64,000 bases of DNA, taken from NCBI RefSeq assembly GCF_003173735.1, contig NZ_CP029551.1, forward strand, positions 995,001-1,059,000. The letters are read 5' to 3'. The DNA is from Methylobacterium radiodurans. GTDB lineage: Bacteria; Pseudomonadota; Alphaproteobacteria; Rhizobiales; Beijerinckiaceae. Made by a program: the position numbers and the translations under genes. Under the pieces are notes generated by a model, which was not told where the DNA came from, searched no databases, and worked only from the letters and a program-made list of their open reading frames with translations. Positions 10,376 through 19,738 of the stretch are shown in pieces. How positions within the stretch are numbered: position 1 is the stretch's first letter; each line of letters opens with the position of its first letter.

Positions 10376-12650
10376 TACGCGGCCGCGGGACGCGTTCGAT
10401 CGCTTGGCCCCGGCCGTTCGCTCCTGGATCCGAGAGCAGGGGTGGGACGGGCTCCGGGACATCCAGACACAGGCGACCTTCGCCATATTGGACGAGGATC
10501 GGGACGTCCTGATCGCCGCAGCGACGGCCGCCGGCAAGACCGAGGCGGCCTTTCTGCCCGTCCTCACCAAGGTCGCCGGACGTGCCGAGCCTGGTCTGTC
10601 CGTCCTCTACGTCAGTCCGCTCAAGGCGCTGATCAACGATCAGCACCGGCGTTTGGACCAGCTCTGCGAGCGCATGGAGATCCCCCTCGTGCGCTGGCAC
10701 GGCGACGCTCCTGCGTCCGCCAAGGCGCGGATGCTGAAGCGACCCTCCGGGATCGCACTGATCACGCCGGAGTCGATCGAGGCGCTCTTCATCCGCAAAC
10801 CCGCCGAGGCCCGACGGCTCCTCGGTCGTCTCGACGCCATCTTGATCGACGAGTTGCACGCGTTCCTGGCCGGCGCGCGAGGTTTGCATCTCGCTTCGCT
10901 GCTGAAGCGCATCGATGCCATCGCCGGACGTCGCGCGCGCCGGATCGGACTATCGGCGACGATCGGCGATCCCGAGATGGCCGCGGCGTGGCTGTGCCCG
11001 CGCGAGCCCGCCCAGGTTCTCAGGCTTTCCTCGGACGCGACCGGAATGGACTTGCGTCTGCAGATCCGGGGTTATCTGGAGCCCTCGCGTCCAGCCGCCT
11101 CGGATCGGAGATCGAGCGCCACGGATGGCGAACTCGCACCCGCGCTCGCGGGGATCACCGACCATCTGTTCGAGACCCTGCGTGGCGAGAACAACCTCGT
11201 GTTCGGTGGCTCTCGGCAAACGGTCGAGACAGTGGCGGATCAGCTGCGGCTGAAGGCCGAGCGGGCTTGCGCGCCGAACGAGTTCTTCCCTCACCACGGC
11301 AATCTCTCGAAGGAGCTGCGCGAGGAACTGGAAGTGCGCCTGAAGGACGGAAGCCTTCCGACCACGGCCGTCTGCACGTCGACCTTGGAGCTCGGTATCG
11401 ACATCGGGTCCGTGCGATCCGTCGCGCTGATCGGGGCGCCGCGCTCTCTGGCGTCCCTACGTCAGAGGTTGGGACGCAGCGGCAGGCGGCGTGGCGTGCC
11501 GGCCATTCTTCGCGTGTATGTCCGGGAAGCCCCCGTGGAGAAGGCTAACAGCCTCCGAGACGTGTTGCGCCTCGACACCGTGCGATCGGTCGCGGCGATC
11601 CGCCTCCTCGGCGAACGCTTCGTGGAGCCACCGCCCGCGAGCGATCCCGCGTTGGCGACGGCGCTGCTCCATCAGACGCTCTCGATCATCGCGGAGCGCG
11701 GCGGCGCGCGCGCCGATACGATCTTCGGACTACTCGGAGGCTCTGGACCGTACGCCTCTGTCACGTCGGCGGACTTCGTCGAGCTGCTTCGTGGCGCCGC
11801 TCACGAGCGAGTCGGCCTCATCGAGCAGGCCCCCGATGGAACGCTGCTGTTGGGAGAGCGCGGCGAGCACCTGGTGCAATCGCGCGAGTTCTACGCGCTC
11901 TTCGAGAGCGAGGCGGAGTGGCGCCTGCTCCACGGAGGGCGGCCGCTGGGGACGATACCGCTCGGCAACGTCATCACCGTCGGCGGCCTCGTCGTTTTCG
12001 CCGGGCGCCGGTGGTCCGTCGAGGCGGTCGACGAGCGTGCCCGTGTCTTGCAGGTGGCTCCCCATAGCGGTGGCACGCTCCCGAAATTCGAAGGCGCCAG
12101 CGTGGAGCCGGCCCACGACCGGTTGGTGGCCGAAATGCGCCGCGTCCTCAAGACCGATGCCGCACCGCCACCCTATCTCGATCCGCACGCGGCCGCGTTC
12201 GTCACGGAGGGCCGGGACGCCTACAAGCGCCTCGGTTTGAATCGGATGCCCCTTCTCGACACCGGCCAGGACGTCCACCTGATGGCATGGCGTGGAGATA
12301 TCGCATGTGGTGTCCTCGCGGCGGCCTTCACGTCGCTCGGCTTCCAAGCCGAGCCGAACGATGTCGGCGTGACGCTGCTGAAAGCCGATTCGATGTCGGT
12401 CCGCTCGGGGCTGGCAAGGATCGCGCGGTTCGAAACGGCCGATCTGGAGCGTCTCGCCGCGCAAGTGCGGGATCCGCGCTCGGCGAAGCTCGATGCCTAC
12501 GTGCCGGAGGCGATCCTGCGACGGTTCTGGTGCCGCCGCCACGCCGCGGAAGTCGCCGATGTTCCGAGAATGGCCGCCCTCCTGGCGACCCACCGAGTCG
12601 CGGGCGCCCTACCGGAAGCATCCGCCTTGATCCCGGACGGGTATGCATAG
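10350..12650 (+). CDS. sngC: DEAD/DEAH-box helicase of Shango (SngC)
   Basis: A 766-residue superfamily 2 helicase of the BrxHI/Lhr-like type. Walker A is AATAAGKTE at residues 57-65, the DEAH-position box is DELH at 167-170, and motif III is GLSATIG near residue 200. The second RecA lobe has VCTSTLELGIDIGSV and LRQRLGRSGRR. The frame stays open upstream into sngB, but the family starts close to the ATG at 10350; a GTG at 10344 is the alternative. Only the ATG start gives a normal length and a short 26-base overlap with sngB. It completes the three-gene Shango set and ends just before a hairpin. Confidence 0.85.
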   Translation: MISSTSVSDTRPRDAFDRLAPAVRSWIREQGWDGLRDIQTQATFAILDEDRDVLIAAATAAGKTEAAFLPVLTKVAGRAEPGLSVLYVSPLKALINDQHRRLDQLCERMEIPLVRWHGDAPASAKARMLKRPSGIALITPESIEALFIRKPAEARRLLGRLDAILIDELHAFLAGARGLHLASLLKRIDAIAGRRARRIGLSATIGDPEMAAAWLCPREPAQVLRLSSDATGMDLRLQIRGYLEPSRPAASDRRSSATDGELAPALAGITDHLFETLRGENNLVFGGSRQTVETVADQLRLKAERACAPNEFFPHHGNLSKELREELEVRLKDGSLPTTAVCTSTLELGIDIGSVRSVALIGAPRSLASLRQRLGRSGRRRGVPAILRVYVREAPVEKANSLRDVLRLDTVRSVAAIRLLGERFVEPPPASDPALATALLHQTLSIIAERGGARADTIFGLLGGSGPYASVTSADFVELLRGAAHERVGLIEQAPDGTLLLGERGEHLVQSREFYALFESEAEWRLLHGGRPLGTIPLGNVITVGGLVVFAGRRWSVEAVDERARVLQVAPHSGGTLPKFEGASVEPAHDRLVAEMRRVLKTDAAPPPYLDPHAAAFVTEGRDAYKRLGLNRMPLLDTGQDVHLMAWRGDIACGVLAAAFTSLGFQAEPNDVGVTLLKADSMSVRSGLARIARFETADLERLAAQVRDPRSAKLDAYVPEAILRRFWCRRHAAEVADVPRMAALLATHRVAGALPEASALIPDGYA

Positions 12651-12661
12651 AGCTGTCGATG

Positions 12662-12692
12662 CCGCGGGATCCTGTCGCAACGCGTCCCGCGG
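12662..12692 (+). terminator. Hairpin after sngC
   Basis: CCGCGGGA at 12662-12669 pairs perfectly with TCCCGCGG at 12685-12692 across a 15-base loop, starting 11 bases after the sngC stop. There is no U-rich tail, so it may be a weak or Rho-assisted terminator rather than a strong intrinsic one. It would separate the Shango operon from the next gene pair. Confidence 0.4.
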
Positions 12693-12744
12693 ACTGTATG
12701 GTTGGTAACCGGCACCTTTCGGGTCGGTCGTCACGGCGAACAGG

Positions 12745-13626
12745 ATGATGCATCTCAGGCCAATCCCCTGTCCGAATCCCGAATGCGGGAAGTCCCTTTC
12801 CTTCGCCGCGACGACATGCGTCGAGTGCGGGCATCAGGCCGTGGGCTATCCGAACGTACGGTACGCGAACGATCCCGCGGAAGTGGCCGCGCTCGACACG
12901 CGTGTTCGGGAAGCGTTCGAGGAAGCCGATAGGGGCGGCAGCGCCGACCGGCTCGCGAGATTTCGGGAGGTCGCGAAGACGACCTGCGCCGTGACCGTCA
13001 TGAGCATCACGGATATGCGGATGCTCCTGAGTGAAAATCGATTGTGGGTGAGCTTCTACAAGCAAGTCAACGGAGCGGGAAGTCGTCAGTCCGAATGGAA
13101 CAAGTGGGACTTTTCGCGGGGAAGCAACGATCAGAAGGTAAATCCGCAGTACTCCGATCACATCAACTATGCGGCGTTGTCGCTCGGAGATTTCGGGGCC
13201 GGCTGGTATGGCGGATGCCATGCGAAGCTGGTCGGCGATCGGATATCGACGCGAGCCAGCGTGTTCTGGGAGAATCCGTTCGTGTTCCTGAAGAACACGC
13301 ACGTACCTCCCGACGCGTTGGTTCCGCCTGGTTACCGAGCCTCGTGGGAGCGCCGATCCGATTTGGCTGTCGCGAAGTTGCACCCGAAAATCGGTTCGAG
13401 CACTGCGGAGGCCGAGTTTCCAGGCATCGTGCTGGAGCATGATCCCAGCCGGGGCGATACCGACTTCATCGAGGTGCACATCTATGGAGCTGTCGGTCAG
13501 TCGGCGATTGCGCAGGTCAGCGTGGACACCTCGCGCATGGACGAGGATGACGCGCTGGAATGGTCGAGCCTGAAGCGCCGGCTGGATGCGGCCGGCATAC
13601 TGGTTAGGGATGTCGCCAATGCTTGA
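12745..13626 (+). CDS. Zinc-ribbon protein of unknown function
   Basis: A 293-residue protein I do not recognise. The N-terminus has two CxxxxC/CxxC-like knuckles (CPNPEC near residues 9-14 and CVEC near 26-29, then GH), a typical four-cysteine zinc ribbon. The rest is a mixed alpha/beta sequence rich in Trp, Tyr and Asp with no motif I can name. There is no signal peptide or membrane helix. Its last 8 bases overlap the start of the next gene, so the two are translationally coupled and likely work together. It sits 95 bases after the Shango helicase on the same strand. ATG at 12748 is an equally possible start. Confidence 0.7.
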   Translation: MMHLRPIPCPNPECGKSLSFAATTCVECGHQAVGYPNVRYANDPAEVAALDTRVREAFEEADRGGSADRLARFREVAKTTCAVTVMSITDMRMLLSENRLWVSFYKQVNGAGSRQSEWNKWDFSRGSNDQKVNPQYSDHINYAALSLGDFGAGWYGGCHAKLVGDRISTRASVFWENPFVFLKNTHVPPDALVPPGYRASWERRSDLAVAKLHPKIGSSTAEAEFPGIVLEHDPSRGDTDFIEVHIYGAVGQSAIAQVSVDTSRMDEDDALEWSSLKRRLDAAGILVRDVANA

Positions 13627-15457
13627 GCGTAATCTCATATCCGGGCATCTCGGCTTGTTGGCTGCGCCCGAGGGCGACGGCGTGGCTCTCTACAAGGTCG
13701 ACGGATCCAAGGTTCCCGATGTCTCGACGCGGGAGGCGCTGAGGATCTTCCGGTCCGCCGACGACGTGATTGAGGCGCCGATCGGCGATTTGTCCGACAG
13801 TCTGAGGGTTCTGGCGTGCGAACATGCCAAGAAGCGCGCGCTCCGCATGGTCCTGCTGATCCTCGATAAGGACGAGGACACCCGAATCATGGATCGGGCC
13901 GCCCGGAGATTCGAGGAACTCGTCCAAAGCCCGGAAGTCTCCGTGTTCGTCAAGAACCGTCTGTATTCCCAGGTTCTGCCGAGCGATGCAGAGCATGAAC
14001 GCGTTCGAAGCGCCGTCCGGGATTTGCGAGCCGCCTCTCTCATCATCGACGCGGTGTTTCGGTCGCAAGATAGGATTCGCATTCATAGATCGGCGTTCGA
14101 TGCGGCGGTTGTCGATGCGCCTCCGGATATGGAGAACGCAACTCTCCGACGCGCGGTCGAGAAGGGCATCTTCCGCAAGCTCGTCGAAGAGGGGCGAGCG
14201 GCGTCGCGTCGTGTGCTTGACCAGTTTCGGCAGGAAAACTCAGACATCGCTAGTATTGACGTGACCTCCGACCGATGGTTCAGGAACATTGATGTGCTGG
14301 ATGTCGCCCTTCGTGGCCATCGGCGGATCGACGTTTCCGAGGCCGACGCGACAAGCGAAACCGAACTTCGACGCGGCCTGGAGGCTGGAGCCGGCACTTG
14401 GGCGGTGTCGATGCGGCAATTGCTGGAGGCCGGCGCGCACTTCGGAAAACGAGCTCACAGCTGGAATCCGAAGATGCAGCCTTACATCTTCGGCACCCGC
14501 AACGACATCCACATCATCGACCTGGCCCAGACGGCGCCTGCGATGCATCGGGCTCTCCAGGCCGTCAGCGACACCGTGGCCCGCGGCGGTCGCGTGCTGT
14601 TCGTCGGCACGAAGCGCCAAGCCGCCGACACGATCGCCGACGCCGCCAAGCGCTCGGCCCAGTACTACGTCAACTCCCGCTGGCTCGGCGGCATGCTGAC
14701 TAACTGGAAGACCATCTCGGGCTCGATCGCGCGCCTGCGCGAGGTCTCCGAGACGCTCGAGACCGGCGGCTCCGGCCTCACCGGGGAGGAGCGCCTGATG
14801 CTGTCCCGTGAGAAGGACAAGCTTGAGAAGGCGCTCGGCGGCATCAAGGACATGGGCGGCGTGCCGGACCTGCTGTTCGTGATCGACACCAACAAGGAGC
14901 GAGTGGCGATCAGGGAGGCGAACCGCCTCAACATTCCGGTGGCCGCTATCGTCGACACCAACTGCAACCCGGACGGCATCACCCACATCGTCCCGGCCAG
15001 CGCGAACGCTGGACGCGCCATCGCGCTCTACTGCGATCTCATCGCCCGCGCTGCGATCGACGGCATCTGGCGCGCCCAGGGCTGGTTGGGGAGCGACCCT
15101 GGCGCCTCCGAGGAGCCGATGGCCGAGGAGCTGCCGGCCAGCGAGGAGTTCCCAGTCACCTTCTCGTTCGACCGAGCCGGCAAAATGCTGCCTGCCCAGT
15201 CGACCGCGCGCTTCGAGCTGCTCGCCGCCCCACGCGGCGCGCCCGACGATCTGACCAAGATCGACGGCATCGGTCCGCAGATCGCGCGGAGGCTCAACGA
15301 CGCCGGCATCTACCACTACTGGCAGATCGCCGCGATGACCGAGGACGACGTCGCCGAGCTCGGTCACGACCTCGCCGGCCGCATGGCCCGCGACGATTGG
15401 GGCGAGGCTTCGAGGGGCCTGCTGCACGAATCCATACGCGGAGCGGCGACGGGCTGA
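13619..15457 (+). CDS. Unknown domain fused to a ribosomal protein S2-like domain
   Basis: A 612-residue protein in two parts. Residues 1 to about 260 are an unfamiliar mostly helical sequence (includes [20 protein letters not shown]). From residue 265 ([20 protein letters not shown]) to the end it is a ribosomal protein S2 of the long Methylobacterium type, including [54 protein letters not shown] and the C-terminal helix-hairpin-helix-like tail [16 protein letters not shown]. Ordinary S2 has HFGHxxHRWNP; here GH is replaced by GK and R by S. The usual partner gene tsf is not downstream. The start at 13619 overlaps the previous stop by 8 bases. The S2 part has much more housekeeping-like codon use than the N-terminal part, suggesting a recent in-frame acquisition of an rpsB copy. 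A separate S2-only product could start at the ATG at 14411. Confidence 0.75.
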   Translation: MLERNLISGHLGLLAAPEGDGVALYKVDGSKVPDVSTREALRIFRSADDVIEAPIGDLSDSLRVLACEHAKKRALRMVLLILDKDEDTRIMDRAARRFEELVQSPEVSVFVKNRLYSQVLPSDAEHERVRSAVRDLRAASLIIDAVFRSQDRIRIHRSAFDAAVVDAPPDMENATLRRAVEKGIFRKLVEEGRAASRRVLDQFRQENSDIASIDVTSDRWFRNIDVLDVALRGHRRIDVSEADATSETELRRGLEAGAGTWAVSMRQLLEAGAHFGKRAHSWNPKMQPYIFGTRNDIHIIDLAQTAPAMHRALQAVSDTVARGGRVLFVGTKRQAADTIADAAKRSAQYYVNSRWLGGMLTNWKTISGSIARLREVSETLETGGSGLTGEERLMLSREKDKLEKALGGIKDMGGVPDLLFVIDTNKERVAIREANRLNIPVAAIVDTNCNPDGITHIVPASANAGRAIALYCDLIARAAIDGIWRAQGWLGSDPGASEEPMAEELPASEEFPVTFSFDRAGKMLPAQSTARFELLAAPRGAPDDLTKIDGIGPQIARRLNDAGIYHYWQIAAMTEDDVAELGHDLAGRMARDDWGEASRGLLHESIRGAATG

Positions 15458-15542
15458 GCGGGCGAACTCGGCGGAGTCGGCGGCATCGGCCGGTAATCCT
15501 CAAGGCGGCTTGGCATCGGTTCGCGACGATCCTGACCGACAA

Positions 15543-15582
15543 CGTCACGACGCCGCCTGCTTCAGCAGACGGCGTCGTGACG
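15543..15582. terminator. Strong 13-bp hairpin
   Basis: CGTCACGACGCCG at 15543-15555 pairs perfectly with 15570-15582, and the 14-base loop itself contains CTGCT/AGCAG that can pair. It lies 86 bases after the S2-fusion stop and exactly where homology to hydantoinase A breaks off on the other strand. It could terminate transcription from either side or be the scar of a rearrangement. Confidence 0.55.
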
Positions 15583-15584
15583 CT

Positions 15585-16039
15585 GTTGTTGACGATCTTG
15601 AGGATCCCGAGAGCGGCGTCCGTGACGCTGAGGCCGCGCGGTTTCGCGACCTTCTCCTCAATCGCCTTATGGGCGAGATCGGGGTCGAGCCTCAGGTCGC
15701 CGCCGAGCGCCAACTCCGGTCGAGCCGGCCCAGCACCACCTGCAGGTCCGGCACTGTTGGCTTCTCGCCTCCGCGGCCGTAGCAAGCCGGTTCCAGCGAC
15801 GAGCCGGCCGAGCGAGGACCGACGTGGATACCTCCCTCCGCGTCGATGTGGGTGACCGAGCCGCCGCCGGTGCCGATCGTCACAATTTCCACCTTGGCCC
15901 AGAGGGCCTGCATGCCCTCTACGACGCCAACCGACTGATTTCTCAACGTCGTCCAAGTCTTGCGATGGAAGACGCTCTTGCAGAATTCGAGCGTCAGTTC
16001 GGTACTTGTGGCGTCGATGTCATCGCGAATTTTAGCCAT
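15585..16039 (-). pseudogene. Hydantoinase/oxoprolinase subunit A remnant
   Basis: Two overlapping minus-strand frames together resemble the C-terminal half of HyuA. The upstream frame (16039 to about 15715) reads EIVTIGTGGGSVTHIDAEGG and VGPRSAGSSLEPACYGRGG followed by PTVPDLQVVLGRL, classic HyuA signatures. Homology then moves to another frame (DPDLAHKAIEEKVAKPRGLS, ALGILKIVNNS) and stops at the 15543-15582 hairpin. So there is a frameshift near 15715 and loss of both ends. In intact pathways the HyuA/HyuB enzyme is the ATP-dependent N-methylhydantoinase that feeds N-carbamoylsarcosine to the amidase encoded two genes upstream. The remnant implies that this step has been lost here or moved elsewhere. 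Confidence 0.75.
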
Positions 16040-16075
16040 ATCCGAAATTTCCTCCGCCCGATGGATCTAGCCTTC

Positions 16076-17443
16076 TCAAGCCTCCTGTATTGCGCCGTCG
16101 GTCGACAGGTCGGATCGGCGGCTCTCGGGCACAGGATCGGCATCCGCGTGAAAGAGACGGCCGGCGGTTTCGGGCGTCAGGAGTGCTACGATCAAGGCTA
16201 GGCCTGCCACTGCGGTGATGTAAATCGCCGGCGCCAAGCGGTCTCCGCTCGCCGCGATCAGCAGAGTCGCGACGAACGGAGCCGTTCCGCCGAAGACGGC
16301 GTAGGCGATGTTGTAGGTGATTGCCGAAGCCGTGTAGCGCACTCTGGTCGGGAATGCCTCGCAGAGCAGCACGGCCGTCACGACGTTTGCGGCGACGGCG
16401 CCGACGGATAGCAGGATCTGGGCGGAGAGCGCGGATCCGAGTGTGCCGTTCGAAGCGAGGATGTACGCGGGAACCGAGAGGCCGCCGAGCAGTAGCGCGG
16501 AGGCGACCATCGTCGGCCGGCGTCCGACCCGGTCGCAGATTCGGCCGAGGAATGGGGCCAGCGCGGCTGCGAATGTCAGTGCCAGGACGTTCGAGAGTAG
16601 GACTTGCGCAGGCTGCATTCCCACGACGGTTCTTAGGAACGTGGTCATATAAGTGGAGAAGATGTAGAAGGACAATGCCGTTAGGCTGATGTAGGCGCCC
16701 AAACGCAGCATGGGGACGCACTGCTCGCGCATGGTCTGGCGCAGAGGAGCGTGGGCGGTCGCCGGACCGTCGAGTACCTTCTGGAACAGCGGGCTCTCGT
16801 CCAGACGGCGGCGGATGTAGACCGCGACGAGGCCGAGCGGAGCCGCGAGCAGAAAGGGCACGCGCCAGCCCCAGGCGTTCATCTCCTCGTTCGACAAACC
16901 GACGGTCAGCAGGTAGGAGACGAGTCCGGCGAGGGCGAAGGAAGCGAACGTAGCCGCCGGCATCCAGCTCGAGTAACGCGAGCGCTGATCGTCAGGCGCG
17001 TGCTCGATGACGTACGTGACCGCGCCCGCGTACTCACCGCCAGCCGAGAAGCCCTGAAGACAGCGGGCGAGGGTGAGTAGGATCGGTGCCCAGATGCCGA
17101 TGGCATGGTAGTTGGGCAGGAGCCCGATCGCTGCAGTCGCGATCGACATCAGGAGTACGGTGAGCGCCAGCACCTTTTTGCGCCCCAGACGATCGCCCAT
17201 CACGCCGAAATAGGCGCCCCCGAAGGGACGAAGCGCGAAGGCGACCGCGAAGATCGCGAAGGTCTGGAGCAAGCCCGCGACGCGGTCGCCCTCGGGAAAG
17301 AACGTAACGGCGATGACTGGCGCCATGAAACCGTAGATCGCGAAATCGAACCATTCGATCACCGTTCCCGCGACCGCGGCCATCGTGATCTTGCGTAGGG
17401 TCGCGGGTTCTACCGCGGATGCATCCGTCGTGTGCTCTGACAT
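16076..17443 (-). CDS. MHS-family MFS transporter
   Basis: A 455-residue, 12-helix major facilitator of the metabolite:proton symporter branch (relatives of ShiA, KgtP, ProP). Visible signatures are TVIEWFDFAIYG in helix 1, RPFGGAYFGVMGDRLGRKKV in the helix 2-3 loop, and GFSAGGEYAGA. The gene lies between the N-carbamoylsarcosine amidase gene and the hydantoinase remnant on the same strand, so it probably imports a substrate of that route such as N-methylhydantoin, creatinine or sarcosine; the substrate is inference. The length and helices look complete. Confidence 0.85.
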   Translation of the reverse strand: MSEHTTDASAVEPATLRKITMAAVAGTVIEWFDFAIYGFMAPVIAVTFFPEGDRVAGLLQTFAIFAVAFALRPFGGAYFGVMGDRLGRKKVLALTVLLMSIATAAIGLLPNYHAIGIWAPILLTLARCLQGFSAGGEYAGAVTYVIEHAPDDQRSRYSSWMPAATFASFALAGLVSYLLTVGLSNEEMNAWGWRVPFLLAAPLGLVAVYIRRRLDESPLFQKVLDGPATAHAPLRQTMREQCVPMLRLGAYISLTALSFYIFSTYMTTFLRTVVGMQPAQVLLSNVLALTFAAALAPFLGRICDRVGRRPTMVASALLLGGLSVPAYILASNGTLGSALSAQILLSVGAVAANVVTAVLLCEAFPTRVRYTASAITYNIAYAVFGGTAPFVATLLIAASGDRLAPAIYITAVAGLALIVALLTPETAGRLFHADADPVPESRRSDLSTDGAIQEA

Positions 17444-17539
17444 TGGGGCGCTCCTCTTCCTAAGTGACCCGGCGCCTCTCTTGTCGGAGCGCTCTGGGAG
17501 ACGCGGAGCGGTGCGCCGCTCCGCGGAGATCGCTCGGGC

Positions 17540-18271
17540 CTACTCGGCCGCCTGGGCCATTCCGGCCGCCTTCGAGACCGAATTCAGGTAGGCGACGCAC
17601 TCGTCGACCGTATGGACGTCGCCGAACTTCGCGTCGATGTCGAACAGGTTCCACGCCACCGCGCCCGGCACGCGGTCGCCGATCGCCTCCTTGACCGCGA
17701 TGGTGCGGAAGCCGTCGGCCAGTCCGTCGCAGATCGTCTGCCGCACGCAGGCGCAGGCGGTAACCCCGGTGACGAGGATGGTGTCGACGTTGTTCGCCCG
17801 CAGGATGCCGGCGAGTTCCGTACCGTGGAACGAGGAAGCGCGCTTCTTCAGAAGCGTGTACTCACCCTCGACCGGTGCGATGCGACTGTCGATCGCCCAC
17901 AGATCCTTGTCGGCGAGATTGACGACGTCGACCGGGATCTTGTTGTGCCAGAGGCCCATGTCGGTGAAGGCCGCGTTGCGATCGGTGATCTCGTAGGCGG
18001 TGGTGACGTGAACCACCGGGTGCCCGTTCGCCCGGCAGGCGGCCAGGAGTTTCTGCATGCCCGGAATGATCTCGTTGTCCATCTTCTCCTGGTCGCAGGT
18101 GAAGGGATTGCCGGGACGCGTCCAGGCGTTGGCGAGGTCGACGCTGACCAGCGCCGGACGCTTGCCGAAGCCGACGCGGCGCTGGAAGCCGCGCTCTTGG
18201 TAGAGCTTGGTCGCCTCGGCGAACGCTTGATTCAGAAGCGAATCGAGTTCCTTGTTGGTCGCATCGGACAT
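17540..18271 (-). CDS. N-carbamoylsarcosine amidase (isochorismatase family)
   Basis: A 243-residue cysteine hydrolase. The isochorismatase-family triad is visible: D45 in LVSVDLANAW, K143 in LLKKRASSF and C175 in TGVTACACVRQT. The long N-terminal helix and ANAWTRPG motif are typical of N-carbamoylsarcosine amidohydrolase, which yields sarcosine, ammonia and CO2. The ATG at 18271 is preceded by AAGGGAGC at good spacing; the frame is open further upstream, but that part has no family similarity. Neighbours support the role: a hydantoinase remnant and transporter downstream and the sarcosine oxidase operon nearby. Maleamate amidase is a less likely alternative. Confidence 0.8.
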   Translation of the reverse strand: MSDATNKELDSLLNQAFAEATKLYQERGFQRRVGFGKRPALVSVDLANAWTRPGNPFTCDQEKMDNEIIPGMQKLLAACRANGHPVVHVTTAYEITDRNAAFTDMGLWHNKIPVDVVNLADKDLWAIDSRIAPVEGEYTLLKKRASSFHGTELAGILRANNVDTILVTGVTACACVRQTICDGLADGFRTIAVKEAIGDRVPGAVAWNLFDIDAKFGDVHTVDECVAYLNSVSKAAGMAQAAE

Positions 18272-18447
18272 GAGCTGCTCCCTTGCCGACGACCACGCGC
18301 CGGCCGCATCGCGGGTTGAAGGATCGGAGACGCTGCGGAACCGCACGCCCCGTTTCCCTGATGCCATCGTCGGTTGGAGCTATCCCGACTTGAATTGCCG
18401 ATCGCGCATCTATTATTGCGTCTTACGCATCGGCTAGACATGACGCG

Positions 18448-19380
18448 ATGAAGAACCCGGCAGGCCTCGATCTTCTCCATTCGTTCCTCGTGGTCGCCGA
18501 CGAGCTGAACTTCCGTCGCAGCGCCCAACGGCTCAACCTCGACCAGTCCGCCCTGACTCGACGCATACAGAAACTCGAGCAGACCGTTGGTTTCCGGCTG
18601 CTCGAGCGGACGACCCGTGAGGTTCTGCTGACCGCCGCGGGCAGGCGCTTCTATGACGACAACCTCCCGCTGCTGCGGCGTTATACGGAGTCTGTCGAGA
18701 CTGCTCGTGGCATTGCCGAGGGGCGGACAGGGATGGTACGCGTGGCCTACATGGCCTTCGCCGCGACCGAACTGATGCCGTGCGCCGTCGCGCGCTTCAG
18801 GCAATTGCACCCCCAGATCGAGATAAGACTGCAGTACATCCGGACACAGGGGCAAAAGCTCGCTCTGGCGGCGGACGAGATCGACGTCGGCTACATGATC
18901 GGTCCCTTCGATCATTCGGAGTACCATTCCGCCCGCCTCGCTCGTGATCCTCTTTATCTCGTCGCTCCCCGAAATCATGATCTCTTGCGTGGCGAAAGTC
19001 TTCGTCCGGCCGATCTCAAGGAGGCGCGCCTGATCCTCGGTGACATGTCCGAATGGGGCGAATACCGTTGGCGCTTGGCGGATCTGTTCCAAGGTGAGGG
19101 TGTCGTGCCGCAGATCCACTTGGAGGCATCGAACACACTTGCGCTCATCGGCCTCGTGGCCGCAGGTCTTGGCGTGACGATCTATCCCGAAAGCCTGATC
19201 GGCCTGCTCGGGTCGAACGTCGAGGTTCGCCCGATCGAGCATCCCGATTTTCACAGCGAAACCGTTCTCGTCTGGAAGCGTATCAACCGGTCGGGCCCGA
19301 CGCAGCGTTTCATCGAAGTCGCGACGAAGCAGCCGAGCCCGGACCAGCATGCGCACAGGCGGTCCTCAGACCGAGGGTGA
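18448..19380 (+). CDS. LysR-type transcriptional regulator
   Basis: A 310-residue LysR protein: winged HTH at residues about 7-66 (LNFRRSAQRLNLDQSALTRR, then FRLLERTTR) followed by a substrate-binding domain. It is divergent from the amidase gene with a 176-base gap, the classic LysR arrangement, so it most likely controls the amidase-transporter unit in response to a pathway intermediate. The gap contains AT-rich sequence (18400-18430) but no operator I can define with confidence. Confidence 0.85.
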   Translation: MKNPAGLDLLHSFLVVADELNFRRSAQRLNLDQSALTRRIQKLEQTVGFRLLERTTREVLLTAAGRRFYDDNLPLLRRYTESVETARGIAEGRTGMVRVAYMAFAATELMPCAVARFRQLHPQIEIRLQYIRTQGQKLALAADEIDVGYMIGPFDHSEYHSARLARDPLYLVAPRNHDLLRGESLRPADLKEARLILGDMSEWGEYRWRLADLFQGEGVVPQIHLEASNTLALIGLVAAGLGVTIYPESLIGLLGSNVEVRPIEHPDFHSETVLVWKRINRSGPTQRFIEVATKQPSPDQHAHRRSSDRG

Positions 19381-19738
19381 TAGGACGACTGGCGCCCGGT
19401 CCGAATCAATGCCGGAACCGCACGATGCGGAGATCAGATCCGTGCATCCTTAGCGGTCGGAGATCAGGATCGAATTTCGCCGGACCTGCAGTCAGGTTCC
19501 CAGGCGACATGGCCGCCCTCTGGAGTTGCCCCGAAGTGCGTGATCACTGTGGTAGACGATCTCGAAGGCATCGGGTCAGCTTACAGCTGCGGTGCCTTGG
19601 GTAGACGACCGACGCGGGACGCGAGGACAATGCCCCGGCGCTAGGATATGACCTCCGCGTCGGCCTGTGATCGAAAGGATGCGAATCCACCTAGCCACAT
19701 GATCGGATGACATTTAAGTTGGTGTACAAGCGCCTTCG
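19381..19738. other. No gene seen
   Basis: A 358-base stretch between the ends of the LysR gene and the ProX gene (convergent). Short open frames exist but none has recognisable similarity or a good ribosome binding site. Confidence 0.6.

Noticed and set aside
9050..12650. BREX system
   Set aside because: The ATPase and helicase resemble BrxD and BrxHI, but PglX, PglZ and BrxC are absent and a TerB protein is present, which fits Shango.
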